A DNA stretch of 64,000 nt from Streptomyces sp. NBC_00464 (lineage in GTDB: Bacteria > Actinomycetota > Actinomycetes > Streptomycetales > Streptomycetaceae), in NCBI RefSeq assembly GCF_036013915.1, contig NZ_CP107899.1, forward strand, positions 7,902,001 through 7,966,000, given 5' to 3'. The stretch's first letter is position 1; the number at the start of each line of letters is the position of its first letter. The notes beneath the pieces were generated by a model that saw only the letters and a list, made by a program, of their open reading frames with translations, did not search any database and was not told the DNA's origin. Shown piece by piece: positions 7,268-15,855 of this stretch. The position numbers and the translations under genes are program-made.

Positions 7268-9340
7268 TCAGGAAGCGTCGTCGGGCGGGATCTCCTGCTC
7301 GGTCCACAGAGCCTTGCCGTCGGTGCCGTACCGGGTGCCCCAGTGCGTCGCGAGCTGGGAGACGATGAACAGGCCCCGGCCGCCCTCGTCCACGGTACGG
7401 GCGTGGCGCAGATGCGGGGCCACCGGGCTGGTGTCGTGAACCTCGCAGGTGAGGGTGCGGTCCAGCAGGAGCCGCAGGTGGAGCGGCGGGGTTCCGTAGC
7501 GGACCGCGTTGGTGATCAGCTCGCTCACGATCAGCTCGGTCGCCTCGATCGTCACCTCGTCGAGGTTCCAGCCTTCGAGCCGGTCGCGGACCAGGGTGCG
7601 GGCGATGGCGGGGGTGGTCCGGTCGTGGGCCAGTTCCCAGGTCGCGACCCGGTCGGGCGGGACGACGCCCGTCCGGGCGAGCAGGAGCGCGGCACCGTCC
7701 GGGTGCGCCTCGGCGGGGAGGGTGTAGACGACGGCGTCGCACAGCTCCTGCAGACGCCGGTCCGGATAGGCGAGCGCGTCCTGCACCCTGGTCACGGACT
7801 CGTTGTCGGACAGCAGCGAACCGGTGAAGAAGGCCAGCACACTGCCCTCGGCGAGTTCGACCGTCGCGGTGGCGAACGGGGCGCTGTCGTCGGAGAACAG
7901 GGGGGGTCCCTCGGGCACGTCGAGGGGGACCGGGCGGCCGTCCGGATCTACGGCGACCGGCGCCGGATGCCCCGCCCGCGCCACCGTGCAGGTCCGGGCG
8001 AAGGGGTCGTAGACCGCGTACAGACAGGTCGCGGTCAGAGGCTGGCGGTGCAGCGAGTCACCCGGCGGAAGCGACCGGCGCTCCCTGGCAAGGCGGTCGG
8101 CCGTGTCGTTGAGACGGGCCAGTACCTCGTCGGGGTCCAGGTCGAGACCGGCCAGGGCGTGGAGGGCCGTACGCAGTTGCCCCATGGTGATGGCGGTCTG
8201 GAGTCCGTGCCCGGCGACGTTTCCGATGATCAGCGCCGTCCGGGCACCGGACAGCCCGATGGTGTCGAACCAGCAGCCGCTGTTGCGCCCCGGGAGCAGC
8301 ACATGTGCGGTCTCGATGGCGATCCGGGCGCCGTTGTACTGCGGCAGGAGCCTGCGCTGGACGGTCGAGGCGATCACATGGTCGTACGCGTAGCGCCGCG
8401 ATGTCTCGATACTCAGCGCCGTGTGGGCGGCGGCAGTCAGCGCGAGGGTGAGATCCCGCTCGTCGAACGGCTCGGAACCGGGGCAGCGGTACAGGCTCAC
8501 CAGTCCGAGGAAGGCCCCGTGCAGTTTCAGCGGTGCCACGATCAGGGAGTGGGCGCCGACCGCCGTGACCATGTGCCCGGTGACCGGATCCGAGTCCAGC
8601 CACGGGGTGTGCGGGCCGAGCTGGACGAGCCGGGGCCGCAGATCATTGGCGGCGAGGGCGTACGGCGTGCCCTGGGGCAGCCGCCGCGTCACGCCCACCG
8701 GTGTGTCCCCGTCGGCCCCCAGCTGGGCCGCGCGACGCAGGGGGACATCGGACCTCACCGGGCTGAGCGGCGCGCTCGAACCGCGCAGCACCTCGTCCAC
8801 CACCTCGACCACGGCGAAGTCCGCGAACCGGGGCACCAGTGCACCCACGAACCCCTGACAGATCGCCTCCATGTCGAGGGAGTGGCCCACATTCCTGCGC
8901 ACCGCGGCCAGCGTGTCCACCCGGGCGCGCGACTTCTCCCGTTCGTTGACGTCGACGACGGCCGCCAGCAGCCCGAGCGGCGGGCCGGAAGGGTCGCCGA
9001 GGCGGTGGACCGTGACCAGCAGACTGCGCTCGGGCCCCGGCGCCCCCATGAGCTGCCCGCGGATCACATGGTTCAGGACGGGCACACCGCTCTCCAGCAC
9101 GCCGAGCAGCAGCTCCTCCGCCTTCTCGGGGTCATGGAGCCGGTACGCCTCCGTGAAGTGCAGTCCCACGATCCGCTCGGGCGCGACCGCGTCGGACAGC
9201 GCGTTGACCCGCTCCACCCGCAGTTCCGTGTCCAGGACGTGCAGCCCCACCGCGGACTGGCTGAACAGTGTGTCCAGGAGCGCGCCCGCCATTTTGTCGG
9301 CGGGGGGCGTTCCTGGGACCGGTGCACCGGCGTCCGGCAC
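7268..9340 (-). CDS. PAS-GAF-SpoIIE-HATPase signalling protein with degenerate phosphatase site
   Basis: A 690-residue multidomain regulator. It has a PAS-like domain (about residues 18-135), a GAF domain (about 155-325), a SpoIIE/PP2C-like domain (about 335-545) and a C-terminal RsbW-type HATPase domain (about 570-685). The kinase domain looks intact (ELITNAVRYG, VHDTSP, GGRGL). The phosphatase domain is not: the usual GGDWYD is SGCWFD (Cys at 356) and GDVxGHG is GNVAGHG (Asn at 374). The later TDGxxE is FTGSLLS and the final DDA motif is DGA. It is therefore probably a pseudophosphatase sensor or scaffold with a working anti-sigma kinase. I chose GTG 9340, preceded by a GGGGG stretch; ATG 9292 is the alternative. 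Confidence 0.82.
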   Translation of the reverse strand: MPDAGAPVPGTPPADKMAGALLDTLFSQSAVGLHVLDTELRVERVNALSDAVAPERIVGLHFTEAYRLHDPEKAEELLLGVLESGVPVLNHVIRGQLMGAPGPERSLLVTVHRLGDPSGPPLGLLAAVVDVNEREKSRARVDTLAAVRRNVGHSLDMEAICQGFVGALVPRFADFAVVEVVDEVLRGSSAPLSPVRSDVPLRRAAQLGADGDTPVGVTRRLPQGTPYALAANDLRPRLVQLGPHTPWLDSDPVTGHMVTAVGAHSLIVAPLKLHGAFLGLVSLYRCPGSEPFDERDLTLALTAAAHTALSIETSRRYAYDHVIASTVQRRLLPQYNGARIAIETAHVLLPGRNSGCWFDTIGLSGARTALIIGNVAGHGLQTAITMGQLRTALHALAGLDLDPDEVLARLNDTADRLARERRSLPPGDSLHRQPLTATCLYAVYDPFARTCTVARAGHPAPVAVDPDGRPVPLDVPEGPPLFSDDSAPFATATVELAEGSVLAFFTGSLLSDNESVTRVQDALAYPDRRLQELCDAVVYTLPAEAHPDGAALLLARTGVVPPDRVATWELAHDRTTPAIARTLVRDRLEGWNLDEVTIEATELIVSELITNAVRYGTPPLHLRLLLDRTLTCEVHDTSPVAPHLRHARTVDEGGRGLFIVSQLATHWGTRYGTDGKALWTEQEIPPDDAS

Positions 9341-9555
9341 GTCGCACCCCCATCTGGCTCCGCCATCCCTGTGAATCGGCAGCTCTGCGGACAGCCTGCT
9401 CACCCCCCACCCGGGTCGCCACCGCGCTGCGGCAAACGGGTGAACCCGCACCCCGGGCGGCCGCCGCAGATCCGGTACGCCCGGACGGCAACCTTTCCGG
9501 TCCCGGCGGGCACTGAGGGGTACCCGACCCACCCCCACTCCGGAAGGCACGCACC

Positions 9556-11445
9556 GTGGTTCCTGAGCATCCCCGTTCCCCCCGCAGACGCCGCACCTCC
9601 CGCACCCGGACCCTGATCGGCGCCGTCACGGCCGGTCTGCTGGCCGCCGCCGGACTGGTCGTCACCGGCCAGACCTCGCAGGCCGCGACCGCGCGCCAGG
9701 CGGAGGCACTGGACCGCGGCGTCGTCAGCGTCCACACCGACACGGGCAACCTGATCAGCTGGCGCTGGCTCGCCACGGACGCGGACGACGTGTCGTTCAA
9801 CGTCTACCGGGCGGGCACCAAGGTCAACGCCACGCCGGTCACCGGCTCGACGAACTACTTCCACGCGGGGGCACCCAACTCCGCGGACTACACCGTGCGC
9901 GCGGTCGTCGGCGGAGTCGAACAGAGCGACTCCGTCCACGCGATCCAGTTCCGCACCGGCTACAAGGACGTGCCCATCACCCCGCCCGCCGGCGGCACGA
10001 CCCCCGACGGCGTCGCCTACACCTACGAGGCCAACGACGCGTCCGTCGGCGACCTCGACGGGGACGGCGCACTCGACTTCGTACTGAAGTGGCAGCCCAC
10101 GAACGCCAAGGACAACTCCCAGTCCGGCTACACGGGCAACACGATCGTCGACGGGATCAAGCTCGACGGCACCCGGCTGTGGCGCGTCGACCTGGGACGC
10201 AACATCCGCTCGGGCGCGCACTACACCCAGTTCCAGGTGTACGACTACGACGGCGACGGCAAGGCCGAGGTCGCGATGAAGACCGCCGACGGCAGCGTCG
10301 ACGGCAGGGGCACGGTGATCGGCAGCGCGTCGGCCGACTACCGCAACTCCTCCGGCTACATCCTGTCCGGCCCCGAGTACCTGACCATGTTCAACGGACA
10401 GACGGGCGCCGCCATGGGCACCGTCGACTACGTCCCCGCGCGCGGCACCGTCTCCTCGTGGGGCGACAGTTACGGCAACCGTGTCGACCGCTTCCTCGCC
10501 GGCACCGCCTACCTCGACGGCTCCAGGCCCTCGCTGATCATGGCCCGCGGCTACTACACGCGTACGGTGATCGCCGCCTGGGACTGGCGGAACGGTGCGT
10601 TCACCCGGCGCTGGACCTTCGACACCAACAGTTCGACCAACTCCGGCAAGGGATACGACGGCCAGGGCAACCACCAACTGTCCGTCGCCGACGTCGACGC
10701 GGACGGCAAGGACGAGATCGTCTACGGAGCCATGGCCGTCGACGACAACGGCAATGCCCTGTGGACCACGAAGAACGGCCACGGCGACGCCATGCACGTC
10801 GGTGACCTGGACCCGTCCCGCGCGGGCCTGGAGGAGTTCAAGGTCGACGAGGACAGCTCGAAGCCCTCGTCCTGGATGGCGGATGCGAAGACCGGCCAGA
10901 TCATCTGGTCGACGCCCGCCGACGGCGACAACGGACGCGGCGTCAGCGACGACATCTGGTCCGGCAGCGCCGGTGCCGAGTCCTGGTCGTCCGCGGCGGA
11001 CGGGGTCCGTAACCCCAAGGGCACCGTCGTCGCGAGCCGCAAGCCCTCCAGCGCCAACTTCCTGTCCTGGTGGGACGGCGACACCACCCGGGAACTCCTC
11101 GACGGCACCCATATCGACAAGTACGGCACCTCCGCCGACACCCGGCAGCTGACCGGGGCATCGGTCCACTCCAACAACGGGACCAAGGCCACCCCCGCGA
11201 TCTCGGGCGACCTCTTCGGCGACTGGCGCGAGGAAGTGGTCTGGGCGACCACGAACAACACCGCTCTGCGCATCTACTCCACGCCGTACGAGACCGCCAC
11301 GAAGATCACCACACTGCTCCACGACACCACCTACCGCACGGCCCTGGCCTGGCAGAACACCGCGTACAACCAGCCGCCGCACCCGAGCTTCTTCATCGGC
11401 AGCGGGATGGCGACGGCGCCTCGGCCCACCGTGTCGACGCCCTGA
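9556..11445 (+). CDS. Secreted rhamnogalacturonan lyase, PL11
   Basis: A 629-residue secreted enzyme with an arginine-rich signal peptide (residues 1-43, ending SQA-AT). After the signal come a fibronectin-like N-terminal part (RGVVSVHTDTGNLISWRW, FNVYRAGTKVN, about 55-135) and an eight-bladed beta-propeller. The propeller carries repeated calcium-binding DxDGDG blocks: GDLDGDGALDFVLKW, YDYDGDGKAEVAMKT and DVDADGKDEIVYG. These, with HGDAMHVGDLDP and SGDLFGDWREEVVW, match YesW-like PL11 lyases, which cleave the backbone of rhamnogalacturonan I. No extra carbohydrate-binding module is attached. The start is GTG 9556 with GGAAGG upstream. Together with the PL3 lyase it forms a pectin-degrading set. 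Confidence 0.92.
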   Translation: MVPEHPRSPRRRRTSRTRTLIGAVTAGLLAAAGLVVTGQTSQAATARQAEALDRGVVSVHTDTGNLISWRWLATDADDVSFNVYRAGTKVNATPVTGSTNYFHAGAPNSADYTVRAVVGGVEQSDSVHAIQFRTGYKDVPITPPAGGTTPDGVAYTYEANDASVGDLDGDGALDFVLKWQPTNAKDNSQSGYTGNTIVDGIKLDGTRLWRVDLGRNIRSGAHYTQFQVYDYDGDGKAEVAMKTADGSVDGRGTVIGSASADYRNSSGYILSGPEYLTMFNGQTGAAMGTVDYVPARGTVSSWGDSYGNRVDRFLAGTAYLDGSRPSLIMARGYYTRTVIAAWDWRNGAFTRRWTFDTNSSTNSGKGYDGQGNHQLSVADVDADGKDEIVYGAMAVDDNGNALWTTKNGHGDAMHVGDLDPSRAGLEEFKVDEDSSKPSSWMADAKTGQIIWSTPADGDNGRGVSDDIWSGSAGAESWSSAADGVRNPKGTVVASRKPSSANFLSWWDGDTTRELLDGTHIDKYGTSADTRQLTGASVHSNNGTKATPAISGDLFGDWREEVVWATTNNTALRIYSTPYETATKITTLLHDTTYRTALAWQNTAYNQPPHPSFFIGSGMATAPRPTVSTP

Positions 11446-11467
11446 CCGACGCCCTGGCCCCACGGAC

Positions 11468-11491
11468 GGCCCGCCGGGGGACCGGCGGGCC
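11468..11491 (+). terminator. Terminator hairpin after the PL11 lyase
   Basis: A 10-bp perfect stem (GGCCCGCCGG / CCGGCGGGCC) with a 4-nt loop, 22 bp after the lyase stop and 10 bp before the end of the convergent DUF6777 gene. Confidence 0.7.
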
Positions 11492-11501
11492 GGTACGGGC
11501 G

Positions 11502-12845
11502 CTACGCCGCGTCCGAGGCCCCGTCGTCGGAGGCCGGCGGGGCGGGCGGCGGGGCCTCGGACTCCCCGGTCTGCGGTGTCACGGGCTCGGGGGCCGACTC
11601 CGATGTGGGCGGCGGCGCCTCGGAAGAGGGCGGAGGCGAGGGAGGCGGCTCCTCGGACGTCGGAGGCGCCGAGGGAGGTTCGGTGGAGGGCTCACCGGAA
11701 TCCGTGGCATCCGTCGGGGGTGACGACCGCTCGTGGGACCCCGGGGAGCGGGAGGAGGAGTCCGAGGGGCAGGGGTCGGACTTCGGCGGGCAGGGGGAGG
11801 TGCCCGAGTCGGCTGGCGGGTCGGTCTTCTTGTCGCCGTCGCCCGTGTCGCCGGCGTCCCTTTCGAACCAGCCGTCGGTCCCGGGGTCGAACATGACGAA
11901 CACGTTCACCGGCTGCGGGGCGGGCTCCACCACCACGACCTGGCCGGCCCGGTAGCCCGGCCAGGGATCGCCCTTCACCTCCGGCGTGCCCTTCAGAGCG
12001 ACCGGTGGCAGCAGGGGGTTGCCGCAGGCGCAGCGCACCCTCGGTACACCGCGGTCGTCGACCAGGACCGCCGTACCGGCCTGGAGCACCGCCTGGTAGC
12101 TCGTGGCGGCGCCGTTCTCGTACCCGTGGTTGGTGACGCGGGTGTCGAGCCGCAGCTGGACCGGTGTCAGCGCGCGCAGATACGCCGGGACGCCGGACGG
12201 GGCGATGCCCTCCACCGAGGCGAAGGCCTTGTTCTTGGCGGGCTGGTCCGTGAGGGCGGTGATCTGCTTCTCCACGTCGCAGCTGGCGACCTTGCGGGTG
12301 CCGCCGTACAGGCCGGGTGCCGAACCGTCCACGCCCTGGGTGACGTTGTTCCCCGTCCCGGACGCGCTTGCCGCCGGACTCGGCACGGTGGTCGGCGTCG
12401 CGTCCCCGGGTGCGCTGCGTGCGGTCGAGCCGGTGAACGGCGCGCGGCCGGCCGAACCGGCCGCCTGGAGGAACACCTCGCCCCCCGCCGAGTTCGAGCC
12501 GTCCGGGCGGGTGAGGACGACGGTCAGCACCACCGCCGCCACGATGACGACGGCGATGGTCGCCACCTTCGGTACCGACCGCCACCAAGGAGTGCGGGGT
12601 CCCCGGCCGGAACCCTGCGGGGATTCACCCGGTCCCGCAGGGCCGCCGGAGCCGCCGGATCCCCCGGATCCCCCGGATCCCCCGGATCCCCCGGAACCGC
12701 CGTGATCGCCGCCGGACGGCGGACCGGGTGGCGGTCCGGAGGGGCGCTCGGGCGGCGGCGGGACGGACCCGCCCTGCGACGGACCCGACAGTGGTCCCGA
12801 GGGCGGCCCGGTGGGGCGGCCGGACGACGGCGGCTGGTCACTCAC
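11502..12845 (-). CDS. DUF6777 membrane-anchored protein with disordered flanks
   Basis: A 447-residue protein. The cytoplasmic N-terminus (1-85) is Pro/Gly/Ser-rich and carries perfect GGS repeats. One transmembrane helix (about 92-110, VATIAVVIVAAVVLTVVL) leads to an external domain (about 118-300) of the DUF6777 type. That domain contains EVFLQAAGSAGRAPFT, a GLYGGTR motif and a CACGNPL cysteine motif. The last 145 residues are again low-complexity Pro/Ser/Glu/Thr. The family is typical of Streptomyces and of unknown function; the external domain is probably a cell-surface sensor or wall-associated module. The start is GTG 12845. It is divergent from the streptophobe gene. Confidence 0.75.
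   Translation of the reverse strand: MSDQPPSSGRPTGPPSGPLSGPSQGGSVPPPPERPSGPPPGPPSGGDHGGSGGSGGSGGSGGSGGSGGPAGPGESPQGSGRGPRTPWWRSVPKVATIAVVIVAAVVLTVVLTRPDGSNSAGGEVFLQAAGSAGRAPFTGSTARSAPGDATPTTVPSPAASASGTGNNVTQGVDGSAPGLYGGTRKVASCDVEKQITALTDQPAKNKAFASVEGIAPSGVPAYLRALTPVQLRLDTRVTNHGYENGAATSYQAVLQAGTAVLVDDRGVPRVRCACGNPLLPPVALKGTPEVKGDPWPGYRAGQVVVVEPAPQPVNVFVMFDPGTDGWFERDAGDTGDGDKKTDPPADSGTSPCPPKSDPCPSDSSSRSPGSHERSSPPTDATDSGEPSTEPPSAPPTSEEPPPSPPPSSEAPPPTSESAPEPVTPQTGESEAPPPAPPASDDGASDAA
12655..12690. repeat. 9-bp microsatellite (four perfect CCGGATCCC units)
   Basis: Four exact copies of the 9-mer, flanked by degenerate copies, encode the Gly-Gly-Ser run in the N-terminal region of the DUF6777 protein. 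Length changes here would alter the cytoplasmic tail without shifting frame. Confidence 0.85.
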
Positions 12846-12986
12846 GGCTCATCTTCCCCACACCAGGATCGTTACCGAATTCTTCCGGTATCAGCCATTG
12901 TGTTCCCCATATCGGCGAGGCCCGCAAGCCGACGCGGTCGGCCCACCCGAGGGGCGGCCCGTAGCGCGCCTGCCTAGCGTGGGCCC

Positions 12987-14264
12987 GTGAGCACACAGGG
13001 ACCGGACGGCCGGAGCGGTACGGGAGTCCGCGCCGCACACGGATGGGGCGACGCCCTCCTGACCGTTGTTGCGGGACTCGTGGCCATGGGCGTCACCGCC
13101 GCCCTCGGCCTGTGGGCGGCCGGGGCCACGGATCTGCCCGGCGGTTCGTTCTCCCGGGTGGTCGCGGCCGTCGTCGTCATGGCGGCGGGCGGATCGGTCG
13201 ACCTGTCGGGCAACGCGGGCGAGCTCGCACAGACGCATGCGGACATCTCGGTGCTGCCGCTCTCGGTCACCCTCGTCGGCGCGCTGGTCCTCGCCGCCGG
13301 ATTCCTGCGGCCCCTGAGACACCGCGCCGTCGCCACCACCCGCGAACTGGCCGGCTGGGCCGCCCGGATCGCGCTGCTGTGGGCTCTGGTGCTCATCGGC
13401 CTGTCCCTCCTGGCCAGGCAGACCTTCGCGATCCCCGGGGCCGACCCGACCGGCGGTGTCATCGGCGTGTTCGACGCCTCGCCCCGGGCCGGATTCCGGG
13501 CCGACATCCCGCTCACCCTCGTCCTCGGCCTGCTCTGGCTGGCCGGTGTCCTCGTCCTGGCCCTGCTCGTCTCGCGCGGTGCGCCGCTTCCCGCCCGGCT
13601 GGTGCGTTTCCAGGAGTCGGTACGGCCGGCCGCGTACGCGATGGTGGCGCTACTGCTCGCCTGCGTGGCCCTGGGACTGGTCATCGCGCTCGTCGTCGCG
13701 GTGACACAGGGGCAGCCCGCCGCGACGTTCGCGGTGATCCTGCTCGGACTGCCCAACCTCGTCTGGCTCGTCCTCACCCTGGGGCTCGGGGCGTCCTGGG
13801 AGGGGAAGGTGGACGGGCCGTTCGGGCTGCCGATGCCGCAGCTGCTGGACTCCGTCCTGCGGACCCCTGACCTCTCCACCCTGAACGTCGGCACGCTCGC
13901 CGAGCAGGACGGCCGCGCCTGGTGGTGCGTCGTCGTGGCAGCGGCGCTCACCCTGGCCGCCGCCTTCCTGATGGCCGCACGCTCACCGGCCCGGATGCGC
14001 CCCTGGCAGCACGCCCTGCACATGGCGGCGGCACTCACCCTCACCGTGTTCGCCGTATGCCTGCTCGTCCGGATCTCCGCGCACTACGGACTGTCCCTGC
14101 TGGGCCTCGGCGGCGGGCTGGGCGGCGAGGTGCTGCTGCGTCCGAGGCTGTGGGGCGCCCTCGGACTCGCCATCCTGTGGGGGCTGGTGACCGGTCTCCT
14201 CGGCGGGCTGCTCGCCGCCCGCGTCCACCGGCGCGGCGAAGTGGATTCCCAGGACGGGCGTTAG
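12987..14264 (+). CDS. Streptophobe family polytopic membrane protein
   Basis: A 425-residue membrane protein with about ten hydrophobic segments. The features GGSVDLSGNAGELAQTHADISVLPLSVTLVGAL (residues about 70-105) and the later PFGLPMPQLLDSVLR and NVGTLAEQDGRAWW blocks identify the streptophobe family of streptomycete membrane proteins. The family has no assigned function. The start is GTG 12987. Its TAG stop overlaps the TAA stop of the convergent kinase gene in the four bases TTAG at 14261-14264. Streptophobe genes beside a Ser/Thr kinase operon suggest a possible functional link, but nothing in the sequence proves it. Confidence 0.82.
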   Translation: MSTQGPDGRSGTGVRAAHGWGDALLTVVAGLVAMGVTAALGLWAAGATDLPGGSFSRVVAAVVVMAAGGSVDLSGNAGELAQTHADISVLPLSVTLVGALVLAAGFLRPLRHRAVATTRELAGWAARIALLWALVLIGLSLLARQTFAIPGADPTGGVIGVFDASPRAGFRADIPLTLVLGLLWLAGVLVLALLVSRGAPLPARLVRFQESVRPAAYAMVALLLACVALGLVIALVVAVTQGQPAATFAVILLGLPNLVWLVLTLGLGASWEGKVDGPFGLPMPQLLDSVLRTPDLSTLNVGTLAEQDGRAWWCVVVAAALTLAAAFLMAARSPARMRPWQHALHMAAALTLTVFAVCLLVRISAHYGLSLLGLGGGLGGEVLLRPRLWGALGLAILWGLVTGLLGGLLAARVHRRGEVDSQDGR

Positions 14265-15268
14265 CCCGGCTGCCCGGGAAACACCGGCAGCGCCCACCGC
14301 GGAGGTGCGGGCGGCGGCCCGGGCCCGGACTGCCACCCGCCGATCCGCCCGTCCACCTGCGTCGGCGGATGGCCGCCCCGCACCTCGCCCCGGGCGGCGG
14401 CGCGCAGCGCGGCGACGAACTGGAGGCAGGAGTCGTACCGGTCGTCCGGACTCTTGGACAGGGCCTTCGCCAGCACCGCGTCGACGCCCGCCGGAAGATC
14501 GGGGCGCAAGGCCGTCAACGCCGGCGGTGGATCGAACTGGTGCGCCCAGAGCAGTGCCATGTCGTCGTCGCGCTGGAAGGGCGGCGCACCCGCCATCGTC
14601 TCGTGCACGACGCACGCGAGGCTGTACACGTCGCAGCGCCCGTCCACCGGACGGCCCGAGATCTGCTCGGGTGCCACGTAGTCGAGCGTTCCGACGAACT
14701 GGCCGACGGACGTGAACCCGGTCAGCGACAGTGACTTCTTCGTCAGGCCGAAGTCCGTCAGATACACGTGCTCCGGATGATCGCTGTCCGTGCCCGCCGC
14801 GACCAGGATGTTGCCGGGTTTGACGTCCCGGTGCACCAGGTCGTGGTCGTGGGCGGCGTCGAGCGCGGACGCCACCTGGGCGGCGATGCGGAGCGCGGTT
14901 CCGAGCGGCAGCGGCCCCTGCCGGTCGATGAGGGCACGCAGGTCCTGACCGGCGACGTAGCGCATGGCGATGTAGAGGATGCCCTCGGTCTCACCGGCTT
15001 CGAAGACCGGCACGATGTGGGGGTGGTCGATCGCGGCCGCCACCCGTGACTCATGCGTGAACCGTTTACGGAAGGTGTCGTTGCGGGCCAGTTCCGGGGC
15101 GAGCAGCTTGAGGGCGACCGTGCGGTCCAGCCGCAGGTCCTTGGCCCGGTACACGACCGCCATCCCGCCGCGCCCGATCTCGCCCTCCACCAGGTAGTCG
15201 GCGATCTGCCGGCCGATCAGGTCGGAGGGCCGCCCGGCGGGCAGCGAGGAATCGCCCGCGGGCATCAC
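14261..15268 (-). CDS. Soluble Ser/Thr protein kinase
   Basis: A 335-residue Hanks-type kinase with all catalytic elements: the glycine loop (GEIGRGGMAVVY, residues 29-40), the ATP-anchoring Lys54 (VALKLL), HRDVKPGN at 146-153, DFG at 172-174 and YVAPEQ about 197-202. The last 45 residues are Pro/Gly-rich without a transmembrane helix or PASTA repeats, so it is cytoplasmic, unlike PknB-type kinases. It is last in a three-gene operon; the upstream gene stop overlaps its start (GTGATG, GTG 15268 or ATG 15265). The FHA domains encoded at 15856-18204 are the obvious phospho-threonine partners. Confidence 0.92.
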   Translation of the reverse strand: MMPAGDSSLPAGRPSDLIGRQIADYLVEGEIGRGGMAVVYRAKDLRLDRTVALKLLAPELARNDTFRKRFTHESRVAAAIDHPHIVPVFEAGETEGILYIAMRYVAGQDLRALIDRQGPLPLGTALRIAAQVASALDAAHDHDLVHRDVKPGNILVAAGTDSDHPEHVYLTDFGLTKKSLSLTGFTSVGQFVGTLDYVAPEQISGRPVDGRCDVYSLACVVHETMAGAPPFQRDDDMALLWAHQFDPPPALTALRPDLPAGVDAVLAKALSKSPDDRYDSCLQFVAALRAAARGEVRGGHPPTQVDGRIGGWQSGPGPPPAPPRWALPVFPGQPG

Positions 15269-15846
15269 GCATCACCCGGCAGGGTCCGCGGATGGGCCGC
15301 CGGATCGACCAGCCGGGTCGGCTCCGGGCCGGACCCGGGCGCCGGGGCGCTGCTCGGCCGGCCGGGGCCGGACTGCGCCGCGTAGGTCGTCAGCCGGGTC
15401 CCGTCCGTGTACACCCAGCGCTCGTGCTCCGCGTCGTACAGCCAGACGGCTTCGCCGTCGACGACCACACCGGCCCGGAGCCCCTGGGTGCGGCGGCGGA
15501 AGGTCTCCCCGTCGATGCGGCCCTCGATGAGATCCTCGGACGCCCGGTGGAACCGTTCCAGTGACTCCTGGACCCGGGCGACAAGCGGCCGGGGGTCCGC
15601 CGTACGGGCCATCGGCTGCCCGGCCTGCGGCGGATCGTGCGGTACGGACACCAGCAGCCGGCCGTCGACCCAGGCCGACCAGCCGTTGGCGCACAGCACC
15701 TGTCCCCAGTCGCCGCGCCGGTCGAGCAACTGGACGGGGAGCAGCGGGTCGAGCGGTTCGGTGGGCCGGGAGACGTCGGGCGCCTCCCAGGCGGGCAGCC
15801 CGTCCTGGGGGACGACATGGGTGGGGCGGAAGTCCTCGGTCTCCAT
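15265..15846 (-). CDS. Hypothetical SH3-like protein of the kinase/FHA-ABC operon
   Basis: A 193-residue soluble protein I cannot assign to a named family. Residues about 33-66 (LLPVQLLDRRGDWGQVLCANGWSAWVDGRLL in short blocks) look like a bacterial SH3 beta-barrel. A helical stretch at about 88-115 follows, then a second small beta module (VVVDGEAVWLYDAEHERWVYTDG) before a Pro/Gly-rich tail. It lies 9 bp downstream of the FHA-ABC transporter gene and overlaps the kinase start, so the three are translationally coupled. It could be an adaptor or a substrate of the kinase. Confidence 0.7.
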   Translation of the reverse strand: METEDFRPTHVVPQDGLPAWEAPDVSRPTEPLDPLLPVQLLDRRGDWGQVLCANGWSAWVDGRLLVSVPHDPPQAGQPMARTADPRPLVARVQESLERFHRASEDLIEGRIDGETFRRRTQGLRAGVVVDGEAVWLYDAEHERWVYTDGTRLTTYAAQSGPGRPSSAPAPGSGPEPTRLVDPAAHPRTLPGDA

Positions 15847-15855
15847 GGGCCGCTC

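Noticed and set aside
6137..9616. A 1159-codon open frame on the plus strand across the PI-PLC and SpoIIE-family genes
   Set aside because: It spans two recognisable minus-strand genes and the spacer between them, and its composition is that of a shadow frame.
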